Assembly (NCBI RefSeq): GCF_039541075.1
Contig: NZ_BAABFN010000021.1
Coordinates: 1-64,000 of the forward strand
Origin: Compostibacter hankyongensis
GTDB lineage: Bacteria; Bacteroidota; Bacteroidia; Chitinophagales; Chitinophagaceae
Reading direction: 5' to 3'
Length of the DNA: 64,000 bases
Shown here in pieces: positions 33,199 through 40,738 of the stretch. The position numbers and the translations under genes were made by a program. Below the pieces are notes generated by a model that was given only the letters and a program-made list of their open reading frames with translations, ran no database searches and was not told the DNA's origin. Positions within the stretch are counted from its first letter, which is position 1, and each line of letters opens with the position of its first letter.

Positions 33199-34287
33199 TT
33201 AAAATTTATTCATGACCTCCACAACACGGTATATATCTTCCTCGCTGTGTGCATAGGAACAGGGCAGGCTTAAGGTGGTCCGGTGTATCTCTTCGGAAAC
33301 AGGATAAGATTGGTCCGCTATAATACCCTGCATGGCCTTTTGCCGGTGCGGCGGTATGGGATAATGGATGTCGGCGCCGATCTCATGCTCCAGCAGGTAT
33401 TTTTTCAACGCATCGCGACGGGGATGCCGGACATTGAAGATATGATACACATCAAAATAATCGGGATCCACCTGCGGCTTGATGAAGTCGTCCTTCAGCT
33501 GCTCCAGGTAAATGCCGGCCAGGGTCCGTTTATGCCTATTGATGGCTTCCAGGTAAGGCAGCTTCACCGACAGGAAGGCCGCCTGTACTTCGTCCAGCCG
33601 GGAGTTAAAGCCCGGCAGCTCATTGTAATATTTGACATCCGAACCGTAATTCCGCAGACGCCGCAGCGTAGCGGCCAGCGCATCATCTTCGCAGAGCACG
33701 GCCCCCGCATCCCCCAGCGCGCCGAGGTTCTTGGTAGGATAAAAGCTAAAGGCGCCGAAATCCCCGAAGGTACCCGAGAGCCGGCCTTTGAAGCGGGCCC
33801 CGTGCGACTGCGCACAGTCTTCTATCAGCCGCAGGTCGTACTGCTCGCAGAGCGCGCCGATCTTATCCATGGCGCAGCATTTCCCGTAGAGGTGCACTAC
33901 CATTACGGCGCGGGTGCGGGGAGTGATGGCTTCCACGATCCTGTCGGGGTCGATGTTATAAGTGCTGATATCCGGCTCTACCAGCACAGGCCGGAGCCCG
34001 CACTGTACAATAGCCAGTATGGTGGCGATATAGGTATTGGAAGGCACGATCACCTCGGAGGTACCGCGCTCGAAACCGAAGGCCTCCAGCGAAAGCTGCA
34101 GGGCTTCCAGACCATTGGCCACGCCGACGCAATGTTTCGCATGATGATAGGCGGCATAGGCTTCTTCGAAACGTTTTACTTCGTTTCCCAGGATATACCA
34201 ACCCCCTTCGAGCACCGCATCAAACCGGGCTTTGTAATCGGCAAAGAAACGCTGGTTGACCAGCCGCAGATTTTCGTAGGGGATCAT
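33199..34287 (-). CDS. fdtB: sugar aminotransferase (DegT/DnrJ/EryC1 family, FdtB/QdtB-like)
   Basis: A 362-residue PLP enzyme. FSFYPTKNLGALGDAG carries the PLP lysine; VVHLYGKCCAMDKI, EDCAQSHGA and the N-terminal GWYILGNEVKRFEEAYA are typical of nucleotide-sugar 3-aminotransferases. It directly follows an FdtA-like isomerase, so the reaction is probably amination at C3 of a dTDP-3-keto-6-deoxyhexose. Whether the product is Fuc3N or Qui3N depends on the isomerase. It starts 3 bp after the fdtA stop. Confidence 0.85.
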   Translation of the reverse strand: MIPYENLRLVNQRFFADYKARFDAVLEGGWYILGNEVKRFEEAYAAYHHAKHCVGVANGLEALQLSLEAFGFERGTSEVIVPSNTYIATILAIVQCGLRPVLVEPDISTYNIDPDRIVEAITPRTRAVMVVHLYGKCCAMDKIGALCEQYDLRLIEDCAQSHGARFKGRLSGTFGDFGAFSFYPTKNLGALGDAGAVLCEDDALAATLRRLRNYGSDVKYYNELPGFNSRLDEVQAAFLSVKLPYLEAINRHKRTLAGIYLEQLKDDFIKPQVDPDYFDVYHIFNVRHPRRDALKKYLLEHEIGADIHYPIPPHRQKAMQGIIADQSYPVSEEIHRTTLSLPCSYAHSEEDIYRVVEVMNKF

Positions 34288-34290
34288 AGC

Positions 34291-34659
34291 CTAATGATGA
34301 TACGGTTCAAAGATATAATCCGCCGGGTCAAAAACCGTCGAAGCCATCACCAGCAATACGGCATCCGGCGTAAAGTCATGCATGGTATGCCAGTCTTCCG
34401 GCTGCAGGATCAGGCATTTACCGGGATGGTCTAACACAAAATCCTCCTGCTGGCTGCCATTGTCGTTGGAGACGATACAGCTGCCGTGCACGCAGATGGC
34501 CGCCTGTATTGTGCTATGATGCCGGTGGCCGCCCCGCACGGATTTATCCACACCATAAATATAAAAGATCCGCTTTACCGGGAAAGGGATATCCTTCTCT
34601 ATCACGGTAAGACTTCCCCGCTTATCGCTGTGCGTGGTCAGGTCAATGATATGGGCCAT
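34291..34659 (-). CDS. fdtA: dTDP-4-oxo-6-deoxyglucose 3,4-ketoisomerase (FdtA/QdtA cupin)
   Basis: A 122-residue single cupin: DKRGSLTVIEKDIPFPVKRIFYIYGV, then the His-rich strand RGGHRHHSTIQAAICVHGS. Family members move the keto group from C4 to C3 of dTDP-4-keto-6-deoxyglucose. FdtA and QdtA differ in the C4 stereochemistry, which cannot be called by eye. Its first 17 bases overlap the end of the upstream glycosyltransferase gene, so they are translated together. rmlA and rmlB, which make its substrate, are not in the window. Confidence 0.85.
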   Translation of the reverse strand: MAHIIDLTTHSDKRGSLTVIEKDIPFPVKRIFYIYGVDKSVRGGHRHHSTIQAAICVHGSCIVSNDNGSQQEDFVLDHPGKCLILQPEDWHTMHDFTPDAVLLVMASTVFDPADYIFEPYHH

Positions 34660-35656
34660 GATCTGCGTACTGTTTTACGAAATCGTCAAGATAATAAATA
34701 TGGTATACGCCCTTCAGCTTTCGCAGCAGACTCACCAGCGCAGGCTTCAGCCCCGATGGCGGAGGAGCGGCCCCATGTGGATCAAAGGTATTATCGAGCG
34801 TCTGGATGCGACGTTTGCTTTCTTCAAGCTCTTTGAGGTAAGGCTGGTAAAAACAGGCCTTCACCGCCTCGCTCAGCTGCCGGCGGCCCAGCTCTATACG
34901 CCCGTCGGTTAAGAACCGCAGGTAATGGAAATGATAAAATACGGGCAAAAAGGTATGCCCCGTTTTCCGCTCCGTGCAGACGAGCCCTTCAGGACCTTCT
35001 CTGACATCGTACTGCTGGATATTCCAGGCGGCCAGCCCTCCTCCGAGGTGCTGCAGCACCCACACGTTCTTGAACCGTTCCGGCCAGTCGTCCAGGTATT
35101 TCTGATCCCCGAACTTACCCTCCTCCTGCCGGGCATAGCACCATTCGATACAACGGTCCCTCCACCATTGCAATGTCTTCAGTCCGTAAGCATCATTTTT
35201 AAAGGTGATGAACTGCACGCAGTAGATGCCGGCCTTTACCGCCTTTTCGTACTGCGGGGAATAGCGGTGTTCGGTGATCAGCACCGAATGATCGCCCATT
35301 TCTTCAAGCAGGACCACCGGATCGCGGTAAAAATACAGGTCGGCGTCGATATAGGTGCAATGGGGAAGACCGAACCGCTGCAGGCAATATAAAATGGTGG
35401 AGGAAGAGCAGGTCCAGCAATATTCCGCCCGGCTCCGGAGGGGCTTTACGGACAGCAGCTCCTCGTCTTCAAACTCCCGCAGCGACACTACCGTTACCGC
35501 CGGCAGCGAAAGCTGCTTTAATATCTTTTCGCAACGGTCGTCAAAAGCAAAGATATAGAGATGAAAATCCGCTCCGGTGGCTGCCAGGGACCGGTACATG
35601 GTCAGCCCGCGGGACAGGTAATAACTATCAAATAAGGTACAGAAATAGCTTTTCAT
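34643..35656 (-). CDS. glycosyltransferase (GT8-like)
   Basis: A 337-residue protein from ATG 35656 (MKSYFCTLFDSYYLSRGLTMYRSL). The frame is open to 35707, but the 17 extra codons (MKGKRSKVKGKR...) are translated family B repeat and are not a real N-terminus. CTYIDADLYFYRDP carries a DxD-like metal motif, and LVEE-type and HLGGGLAAWNI segments are seen, as in GT8-like enzymes that use nucleotide sugars. The donor is unknown; by position it may use the 3-acetamido sugar made by the adjacent enzymes. Confidence 0.72.
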   Translation of the reverse strand: MKSYFCTLFDSYYLSRGLTMYRSLAATGADFHLYIFAFDDRCEKILKQLSLPAVTVVSLREFEDEELLSVKPLRSRAEYCWTCSSSTILYCLQRFGLPHCTYIDADLYFYRDPVVLLEEMGDHSVLITEHRYSPQYEKAVKAGIYCVQFITFKNDAYGLKTLQWWRDRCIEWCYARQEEGKFGDQKYLDDWPERFKNVWVLQHLGGGLAAWNIQQYDVREGPEGLVCTERKTGHTFLPVFYHFHYLRFLTDGRIELGRRQLSEAVKACFYQPYLKELEESKRRIQTLDNTFDPHGAAPPPSGLKPALVSLLRKLKGVYHIYYLDDFVKQYADHGPYH

Positions 35657-35668
35657 CCGTTCATTTTT

Positions 35669-35828
35669 GTGCCTTTTACCCTTCACCTTTGACCTCTTAC
35701 CTTTCACCTTTTAAAAAATGCCCTTCACTTCTTTCCCCCTTTAGGGAGCCAAGATTCCCCTCTGACCTCTGACCTCTGACCTTTCACCCTTCACCTCTTT
35801 CCCCCTTTAGGGGGTTTTACGTTTCACC
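35669..35828. repeat. long family B intergenic array (B4)
   Basis: About 160 bp of CTTTTACCCTTCACCTTTGACC and CTCTGACC words, with ATGCCCTTCACTT at 35719-35731 and two small hairpins from CCCCCTTTAGGG (35735-35747 and 35801-35814). It lies between two genes of the same operon and overlaps the ends of both longest frames, coding the final VKRKTP of the FkbM protein. Confidence 0.8.
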
Positions 35829-36763
35829 TTCCTCCAGACATGCGGCAGAAAGCGGAGGTTCAGCAGGGAGCGGCGGACCGCTTTGGCCGCATGGTCTTTT
35901 ATCTCTTCCAGCAGCGGATCGGAAAAATCCTGCCGCGCCTGCTGCATGAGTTCCAGCGCCAGCCCGTACTCCTCGTTCAGCAAGGCTACAGCGCCCCCCA
36001 GCAGGTAGTCCCGCAGCGTAATTCCTTCCCGCCGTTCAAAGGTGTTCAGGTAGACCAGCTCTCCCCATCCGGCGGTTTTTTTGTGCGTCGCCGCCATCAG
36101 CTTTTGCATCAGCGAATTCCCCGAGAGCATGGCAAGCGCTGCCGGGGATATCCGGGAGGGACCCTTTACCGTAAAGCGGCTCAGGAAAAAAGGATGCGTA
36201 TCCATAAACGCCAGCACCTGGTGCAGCTTGTCTTCTTCCATGTAAGCATCCATGATGCCGGGTTCGAACTCGGCAATTTTTACGCCCCGGATCAGGGCAT
36301 CGCCGAGCGAACGGAAGATGCGCAGGTCAAGCCCCTGGGAGTCCGTCTTGAACCAGTCCACATAGGTGATCTGTAATTCGGCCAGGATATCCGTCAGCTT
36401 TCTGACGGGAAGCCGCAGTTGCTTTTCCACCTCAAACTTCCGGGCAAAATCGTAAGGCGCCAGCCGGTCTGCCCGCGGGCTGAGAAAGCTGGAGCAGAAC
36501 GGGGAGGCGGTCAGGTAAAAAGGATGCGCGTTGTCATTGAGATCGGACACGATGCAATTGAACACATGCAGCTTTTTGTAATTTCCGGTCTCCCGGGTGA
36601 TGTACCGGTATTCTCTTTCATCGGGATCAAAGGCGATACAGATACTGTACCGCGCTATCTTTTTCCAGCGGAAATGTATCTCTCCCGAAGCGCCGATATC
36701 CAGCAGCACAGGGGGCTGCTGCTGCAGTTCGGGTCGGGAAAATATTTTATCGATAAGCTGCAT
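35807..36763 (-). CDS. FkbM-family methyltransferase
   Basis: A 318-residue protein. VLLDIGASGEIHFRWKKIA is the SAM-binding motif; VDWFKTDSQGLDLRIFRSL matches the FkbM IKIDVEG-type segment, with Asp-Ser-Gln-Gly in place of Asp-Val-Glu-Gly. The C-terminal 100 residues are helical. It probably O-methylates a sugar of the surface glycan. The C-terminal residues derive from repeat sequence. Confidence 0.75.
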   Translation of the reverse strand: MQLIDKIFSRPELQQQPPVLLDIGASGEIHFRWKKIARYSICIAFDPDEREYRYITRETGNYKKLHVFNCIVSDLNDNAHPFYLTASPFCSSFLSPRADRLAPYDFARKFEVEKQLRLPVRKLTDILAELQITYVDWFKTDSQGLDLRIFRSLGDALIRGVKIAEFEPGIMDAYMEEDKLHQVLAFMDTHPFFLSRFTVKGPSRISPAALAMLSGNSLMQKLMAATHKKTAGWGELVYLNTFERREGITLRDYLLGGAVALLNEEYGLALELMQQARQDFSDPLLEEIKDHAAKAVRRSLLNLRFLPHVWRKVKRKTP

Positions 36764-36775
36764 CTCCGGTCTTTG

Positions 36776-37909
36776 TCAGTAAAGCAATTTTTTTACATAC
36801 CCGTCAAAATGCCGGACCCGGCCGTAAAAGGAAAAGTTCTCCTCCACTTTTTTTCTGGCCGCGTCGGCGATCTTCCGGCGTTCCGCCTCGTGCTGCATCA
36901 GGTAACGCACTTTTTCCACTGCCTCTTCCCGGTTGCTGAAGGTAACGATTTCGCGGTCCGGTGTAAAGTATTCCCGGATATTGGGCTTGTCGTCGGTAAG
37001 CAGGCAGGCGCCGGAGCCGGTAGCTTCGATCAGCCGCATATTGCCGGCCTCATGGACCTGGTCTCCGTGGACGTTCACCGTAACGGCGGAGCGGTTAAAG
37101 ATGCCGTACATGTCCAGTCCGTAAGCAGCCCCCCGGCTCACCCGCTCCAGGCCGCGGATGGCGGGCCAGTCGCCCACCGACGCCTTGCGGTAATAATGTG
37201 CGCGGCGCTTCAGCGCCATGAGGCGGTTGCTGAAATTGGATATCCAAAGCTCCGCCCCCGCTTTACGATAGAGGGCATAAAGGGTCCTCAGCCGCAGGGT
37301 ATGGATGTCCGGGATGATGTTGCCGACGAAGGTAACCCCATAGGGAGGACCGGCATTCCCGATCCGTTCTGTCAGGCTGGTCTCAAACCCGAAAGGAAGC
37401 AGCTCGCTGGAGGTTCCATGCCGGAGATGCCGCTGCCGGATATCCTCCACGCAGGTCAGCACCAGGCTGCAGCCCTGAAAGCGGCGCGTATCCGAACGGA
37501 TATAGCCGTCCCACGCGATAAAATGCCGGATAAAGGGAAACTGCTTTTTCAGCTGGTCCCGGAAGGCCGGGTTGAAATAGCGGTCGTCGTCCTCAAAGAT
37601 GATCTCCGGCCGGAAAGCGTCGATCTGCGCCCGCAGGATCGCCACATCCGGACTGCCGGTATGATAAGGCACTCCGTGTTTTTCGGCCCATTTCTTCTGC
37701 AGCACCGGATGGTTTACATATACTTCTTCCACTTCGTATCCCGGCAGCCGGTGCAGGTTGAGCTTCCACAGCCCCACCTCCGCATAGGCATCCCATTCCA
37801 GGGCTTTTACCTGCTCCTCATAGCCGGCCGGCAGCAGCCCGGGATGCCGCTGGTAAAAATAATCCAGGTATTTTTTACTGATGGTGGTGGCTCTGAGTAT
37901 CCGGGGCAT
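36776..37909 (-). CDS. CgeB-like glycosyltransferase
   Basis: A 377-residue GT-B protein. FEDDDRYFNPAFRDQLKK lies in the N-terminal half. The C-terminal half has FVGNIIPDIHTLRLRTLYAL, NVHGDQVHEAGNMRLIEATGSGACLLTDDKPNIREYF, the nucleotide-sugar-binding E/G pattern of CgeB (spore maturation) and related glycosyltransferases. It follows the acetyltransferase by 6 bp. Confidence 0.78.
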   Translation of the reverse strand: MPRILRATTISKKYLDYFYQRHPGLLPAGYEEQVKALEWDAYAEVGLWKLNLHRLPGYEVEEVYVNHPVLQKKWAEKHGVPYHTGSPDVAILRAQIDAFRPEIIFEDDDRYFNPAFRDQLKKQFPFIRHFIAWDGYIRSDTRRFQGCSLVLTCVEDIRQRHLRHGTSSELLPFGFETSLTERIGNAGPPYGVTFVGNIIPDIHTLRLRTLYALYRKAGAELWISNFSNRLMALKRRAHYYRKASVGDWPAIRGLERVSRGAAYGLDMYGIFNRSAVTVNVHGDQVHEAGNMRLIEATGSGACLLTDDKPNIREYFTPDREIVTFSNREEAVEKVRYLMQHEAERRKIADAARKKVEENFSFYGRVRHFDGYVKKLLY

Positions 37910-37915
37910 AGTACG

Positions 37916-38512
37916 TTATTCTGAAAGCGCGGGGGTAATGCAAACGACGCCCTGATCGGTAAGCCGGTATTCCTGACTGCTCTCGGGGCAGACGGCTTTG
38001 TTGTCGCCGTCGAAATGCAGACGGTGCCCGAAAGCGCTCATCCACCCGGTTTGCCGGGCGGGGTTGCCGACGACCAGGGCATAGGCCGGTACGGCTTTGG
38101 TGACCACGGCGCCGGCGCCGATAAAGGCATATTCGCCGATATCATGTCCGCAGACGATGGTGGCATTGGCCCCGATGCTGGCCCCCTTGCCGACACGGGT
38201 GCGCAGATACTGCCCCCGGCGGTTTACGGCGCTGCGCGGGTTCATGACGTTGGTAAAGACCATGGAGGGCCCCAGGAATACGTCGTCCTCGCAGATCACG
38301 CCGGTATAGATAGAAACGTTGTTCTGTACCTTTACATTTTTACCAAGCACTACCTCGGGCGATACCACTACGTTCTGCCCGATATTGCAGCCATCCCCTA
38401 TCCGGCAGCCGCCCATGATATGACTGAAATGCCATATTTTTACTCCTTTTCCGATCTCGCAGCCCTCGTCGATAATGGCGCTGGGATGTGCATAGAATGT
38501 CGGTTCCGTCAT
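37916..38512 (-). CDS. hexapeptide-repeat N-acetyltransferase (FdtC/WlbB-like)
   Basis: A 198-residue left-handed beta-helix protein: DEGCEIGKGVKIWHFSHIMGGCRIGDGCNIGQNV, VFLGPSMVFTNVMNPRS, GKGASIGANATIVCGHDIGEYAFIGAGAVV. WlbB and FdtC acetylate the C3 amino group of nucleotide 3-amino sugars with acetyl-CoA. With FdtA- and FdtB-like enzymes in the same operon, the likely product is a dTDP-3-acetamido-3,6-dideoxyhexose. It is the first gene of the minus-strand operon. Confidence 0.85.
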   Translation of the reverse strand: MTEPTFYAHPSAIIDEGCEIGKGVKIWHFSHIMGGCRIGDGCNIGQNVVVSPEVVLGKNVKVQNNVSIYTGVICEDDVFLGPSMVFTNVMNPRSAVNRRGQYLRTRVGKGASIGANATIVCGHDIGEYAFIGAGAVVTKAVPAYALVVGNPARQTGWMSAFGHRLHFDGDNKAVCPESSQEYRLTDQGVVCITPALSE

Positions 38513-38538
38513 CGTTTATGTTTGGTTAAAAATGACAA

Positions 38539-38546
38539 CAAAAGTA
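38539..38546 (-). promoter_or_regulatory. candidate promoter -7 element of the glycan operon
   Basis: TACTTTTG on the minus strand, 26 nt before the acetyltransferase ATG, matches TAnnTTTG. It would drive the seven genes down to 32447. Confidence 0.45.
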
Positions 38547-38626
38547 TCAATTTTGCCTATCCCGGCCTAATCAGCCCGCGCCGGCAGGCGGAACGCGCGC
38601 CGGCCCGCAGCCGGGAACATCCTGTT

Positions 38627-39820
38627 ATGAAGATATTATTCCTTGCCAGCTATTTTCCCAACCGGGTCCGGTTTGCCGGTCCTTTTATCAAAAATCATGC
38701 AAGGGTGGCCGGCCGGGTGGCGGAGGTTTCCGTGCTGACCATCGACCGGGACGACAGCGCGCACATGAAACCCTACGAGCTGGTCTATACGCTGGAGGAA
38801 GGATTGCCCACCGTACGGGTGTATTACCGGCACCGCTGCCTTAACCTGCCCCTGCTCCGGAGCCTGATCCGGTTCTCACGTTTCTTCCGGGGGCTCCGCG
38901 CCGGGTACCGGATGCTCCGGGAAAAAAGCGGTCATTTCGACCTGGTACACCTCAATGTGGTGGAGCAGACGGGTCTGTTCGCCCTCTGGCTGAGCCTTAC
39001 CCGGGGACTGCCCTATGTGGTCACCGAGCATTCTTCTGTTTATGTGCCGGAGGACTTCCGCAGACAGTCCCGGTTCAAACGGCTTTTTCACCGGATCTGT
39101 CTGCGCCGTGCACGGGAGATATCAGTGGTCAGCCGCTACCTGCAAAACTGCCTGCGGGAGCTGAACCTTGCAGAGCGCTGCCGGGTGGTCCCCAATGTGG
39201 TGGACACCCGCCGCTTCTTCCCGGGGGAACCGAGACCTCCCGGAGGACGGGCGCGGCTGCTGCACGTCTCTAACCTGAAGCCGCTGAAAGGCGTGGAACA
39301 GATCCTCCGGACTCTGCCCCTGCTTACAGCGGCGGGTCGCGATACGGAGCTGCATATCCTCGGGGAATCGGAAGAGTATGAAAAGGAGCTGCGCGGGCTG
39401 AGCGGCGACCTCGGCCTGGGAGAACGCGTTTTCTTTCACGGTCAGCAGCCTGCGGAAGCGGTGGCCGCCCGGATGCGGGAGAGTCATATGCTGGTGTTGA
39501 ACAGCGCCTTTGAGACCTTCGGCGTCGTCATTACCGAAGCGCTGGCTTGCGGCATCCCTGTTGTTGCGCCGGCTACGGGCGCCATACCCGAACAGCTGCA
39601 GGAAGGACGGGGGTTCTTGCTGCGGGAGCGCAGCGCAGAAGCCATCTGCAGCGCGATCTGTCATGTGCTGGATCACTATGCGGATTACGATCCCCAGGTA
39701 TTGCGCCGGTATGTGCAGGCGCATTTTTCGGAGGAGGCAGTGGAGCAGGCCTTCAGGGCGCTGTATGCCTCAGCCCTGACGCCACCGGCTCAGGAGGGCA
39801 CGCACCAGATATCAAACTGA
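38627..39820 (+). CDS. family 4 glycosyltransferase
   Basis: A 397-residue GT-B protein from ATG 38627 (MKILFLASYFPNRVRFAGPF). An open frame runs back to 38015, but that part is antisense to the acetyltransferase gene. VVTEHSSVYVP and LHVSNLKPLKGVEQIL are typical GT4 segments, and ESHMLVLNSAFETFGVVITEALACGIPVV is the EX7E donor-binding motif. It is convergent with the FkbM gene at 39790, overlapping it by 31 bp. Confidence 0.9.
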   Translation: MKILFLASYFPNRVRFAGPFIKNHARVAGRVAEVSVLTIDRDDSAHMKPYELVYTLEEGLPTVRVYYRHRCLNLPLLRSLIRFSRFFRGLRAGYRMLREKSGHFDLVHLNVVEQTGLFALWLSLTRGLPYVVTEHSSVYVPEDFRRQSRFKRLFHRICLRRAREISVVSRYLQNCLRELNLAERCRVVPNVVDTRRFFPGEPRPPGGRARLLHVSNLKPLKGVEQILRTLPLLTAAGRDTELHILGESEEYEKELRGLSGDLGLGERVFFHGQQPAEAVAARMRESHMLVLNSAFETFGVVITEALACGIPVVAPATGAIPEQLQEGRGFLLRERSAEAICSAICHVLDHYADYDPQVLRRYVQAHFSEEAVEQAFRALYASALTPPAQEGTHQISN

Positions 39821-40665
39821 CAGTGATCCAGGTCGGTATCCGCGGTGATCGCCGCGCCGGTCTGCGCGGACCGGATCTGGTAGCCATAAGGCGTAAGAAA
39901 GGCGATGATATCACGGGCCCGGAAGCCATGCGCCTTCAGGTTATCGTCCACCAGCTCGATGAACAGGCGGGGACGAAACCGGCGCAGGGTGGCCTCCCCT
40001 CCGCGCAGCACAAACAGCTCAAAGCCTTCCACATCTATCTTGATCAGGTCTACCCGGTCCAGCTCCTGGGCCAGCACAAAGTCATCCAGCTTTTCGGTGT
40101 CCACCCGCAGGCTCCCTGGCGCTTCCCCTTCCGGCAGAATCCGGTTCATCCCGGTGTTCCGCTCATCCGGCACCGCCATGCTGAAGCTGCCCTTCCGGTC
40201 GGAAAGGCCCAGGTTAAAAAGAGAGATGCATGAGAAGGGGTTCAGCTCCACATTTCGCTTTAGCTTATTAAAGGTAACCGGGTGAGGCTCAAAGCCGTAT
40301 ACGCGTCCATTTTTTCCTGTCCTGCGGGCAAAATTCAGCAGCACCTCGCCAAGGTTACTACCGATATCCAGCACCGTATCTCCTTCCTGAACTTCGCGGT
40401 ACAGGGTTTCCTTGGCCGGGTCGGTACTGCCAAAATAGATACCGTGGTCCAGATGCTGCCGCAGGTCCAGTTCATAAACGATCCCCCCGCGCTCGGCCAT
40501 ACGGCGGGTAGCCTTTTTATAATCCCAGTGCTTGGGCGCTATCTTGCGTACGATCAGGTCCCGGAAGGGAGAGCGGCGCAGCGGTGTGCTCGCCAGGAGC
40601 TTCTCCAGCAGGGGAAGTCTGAACAGCTTGTTGACCAGGGCGGCGGGCGCGGATCTGCGGGGCAT
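39790..40665 (-). CDS. FkbM-family methyltransferase
   Basis: A 291-residue protein from ATG 40665 (MPRRSAPAALVNKLFRL); an upstream ATG at 40776 lies across the promoter of the flippase and was rejected. DTVLDIGSNLGEVLLNFARRTG is the SAM site, and DLIKIDVEGFELFVLRGGEATL the FkbM hallmark. It probably methylates a hydroxyl of the glycan. Its 3' end overlaps that of the convergent glycosyltransferase gene. Confidence 0.88.
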   Translation of the reverse strand: MPRRSAPAALVNKLFRLPLLEKLLASTPLRRSPFRDLIVRKIAPKHWDYKKATRRMAERGGIVYELDLRQHLDHGIYFGSTDPAKETLYREVQEGDTVLDIGSNLGEVLLNFARRTGKNGRVYGFEPHPVTFNKLKRNVELNPFSCISLFNLGLSDRKGSFSMAVPDERNTGMNRILPEGEAPGSLRVDTEKLDDFVLAQELDRVDLIKIDVEGFELFVLRGGEATLRRFRPRLFIELVDDNLKAHGFRARDIIAFLTPYGYQIRSAQTGAAITADTDLDHCQFDIWCVPS

Positions 40666-40703
40666 AGTACGGGATTGTTTAGGGAACAAAGATGCAAAAA
40701 TAG

Positions 40704-40711
40704 TACTTTTG
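40704..40711 (+). promoter_or_regulatory. candidate flippase -7 element
   Basis: TACTTTTG matches TAnnTTTG, 27 nt before the ATG at 40739, in the 73-bp divergent gap. Confidence 0.4.
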
Positions 40712-40738
40712 GCAGGTCCAAAACCGCGAATACACCAG

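Noticed and set aside
38015..38626. 204-codon N-terminal extension of the GT4 glycosyltransferase
   Set aside because: It is antisense to the acetyltransferase gene and has no family similarity; ATG 38627 gives a normal GT4 N-terminus.
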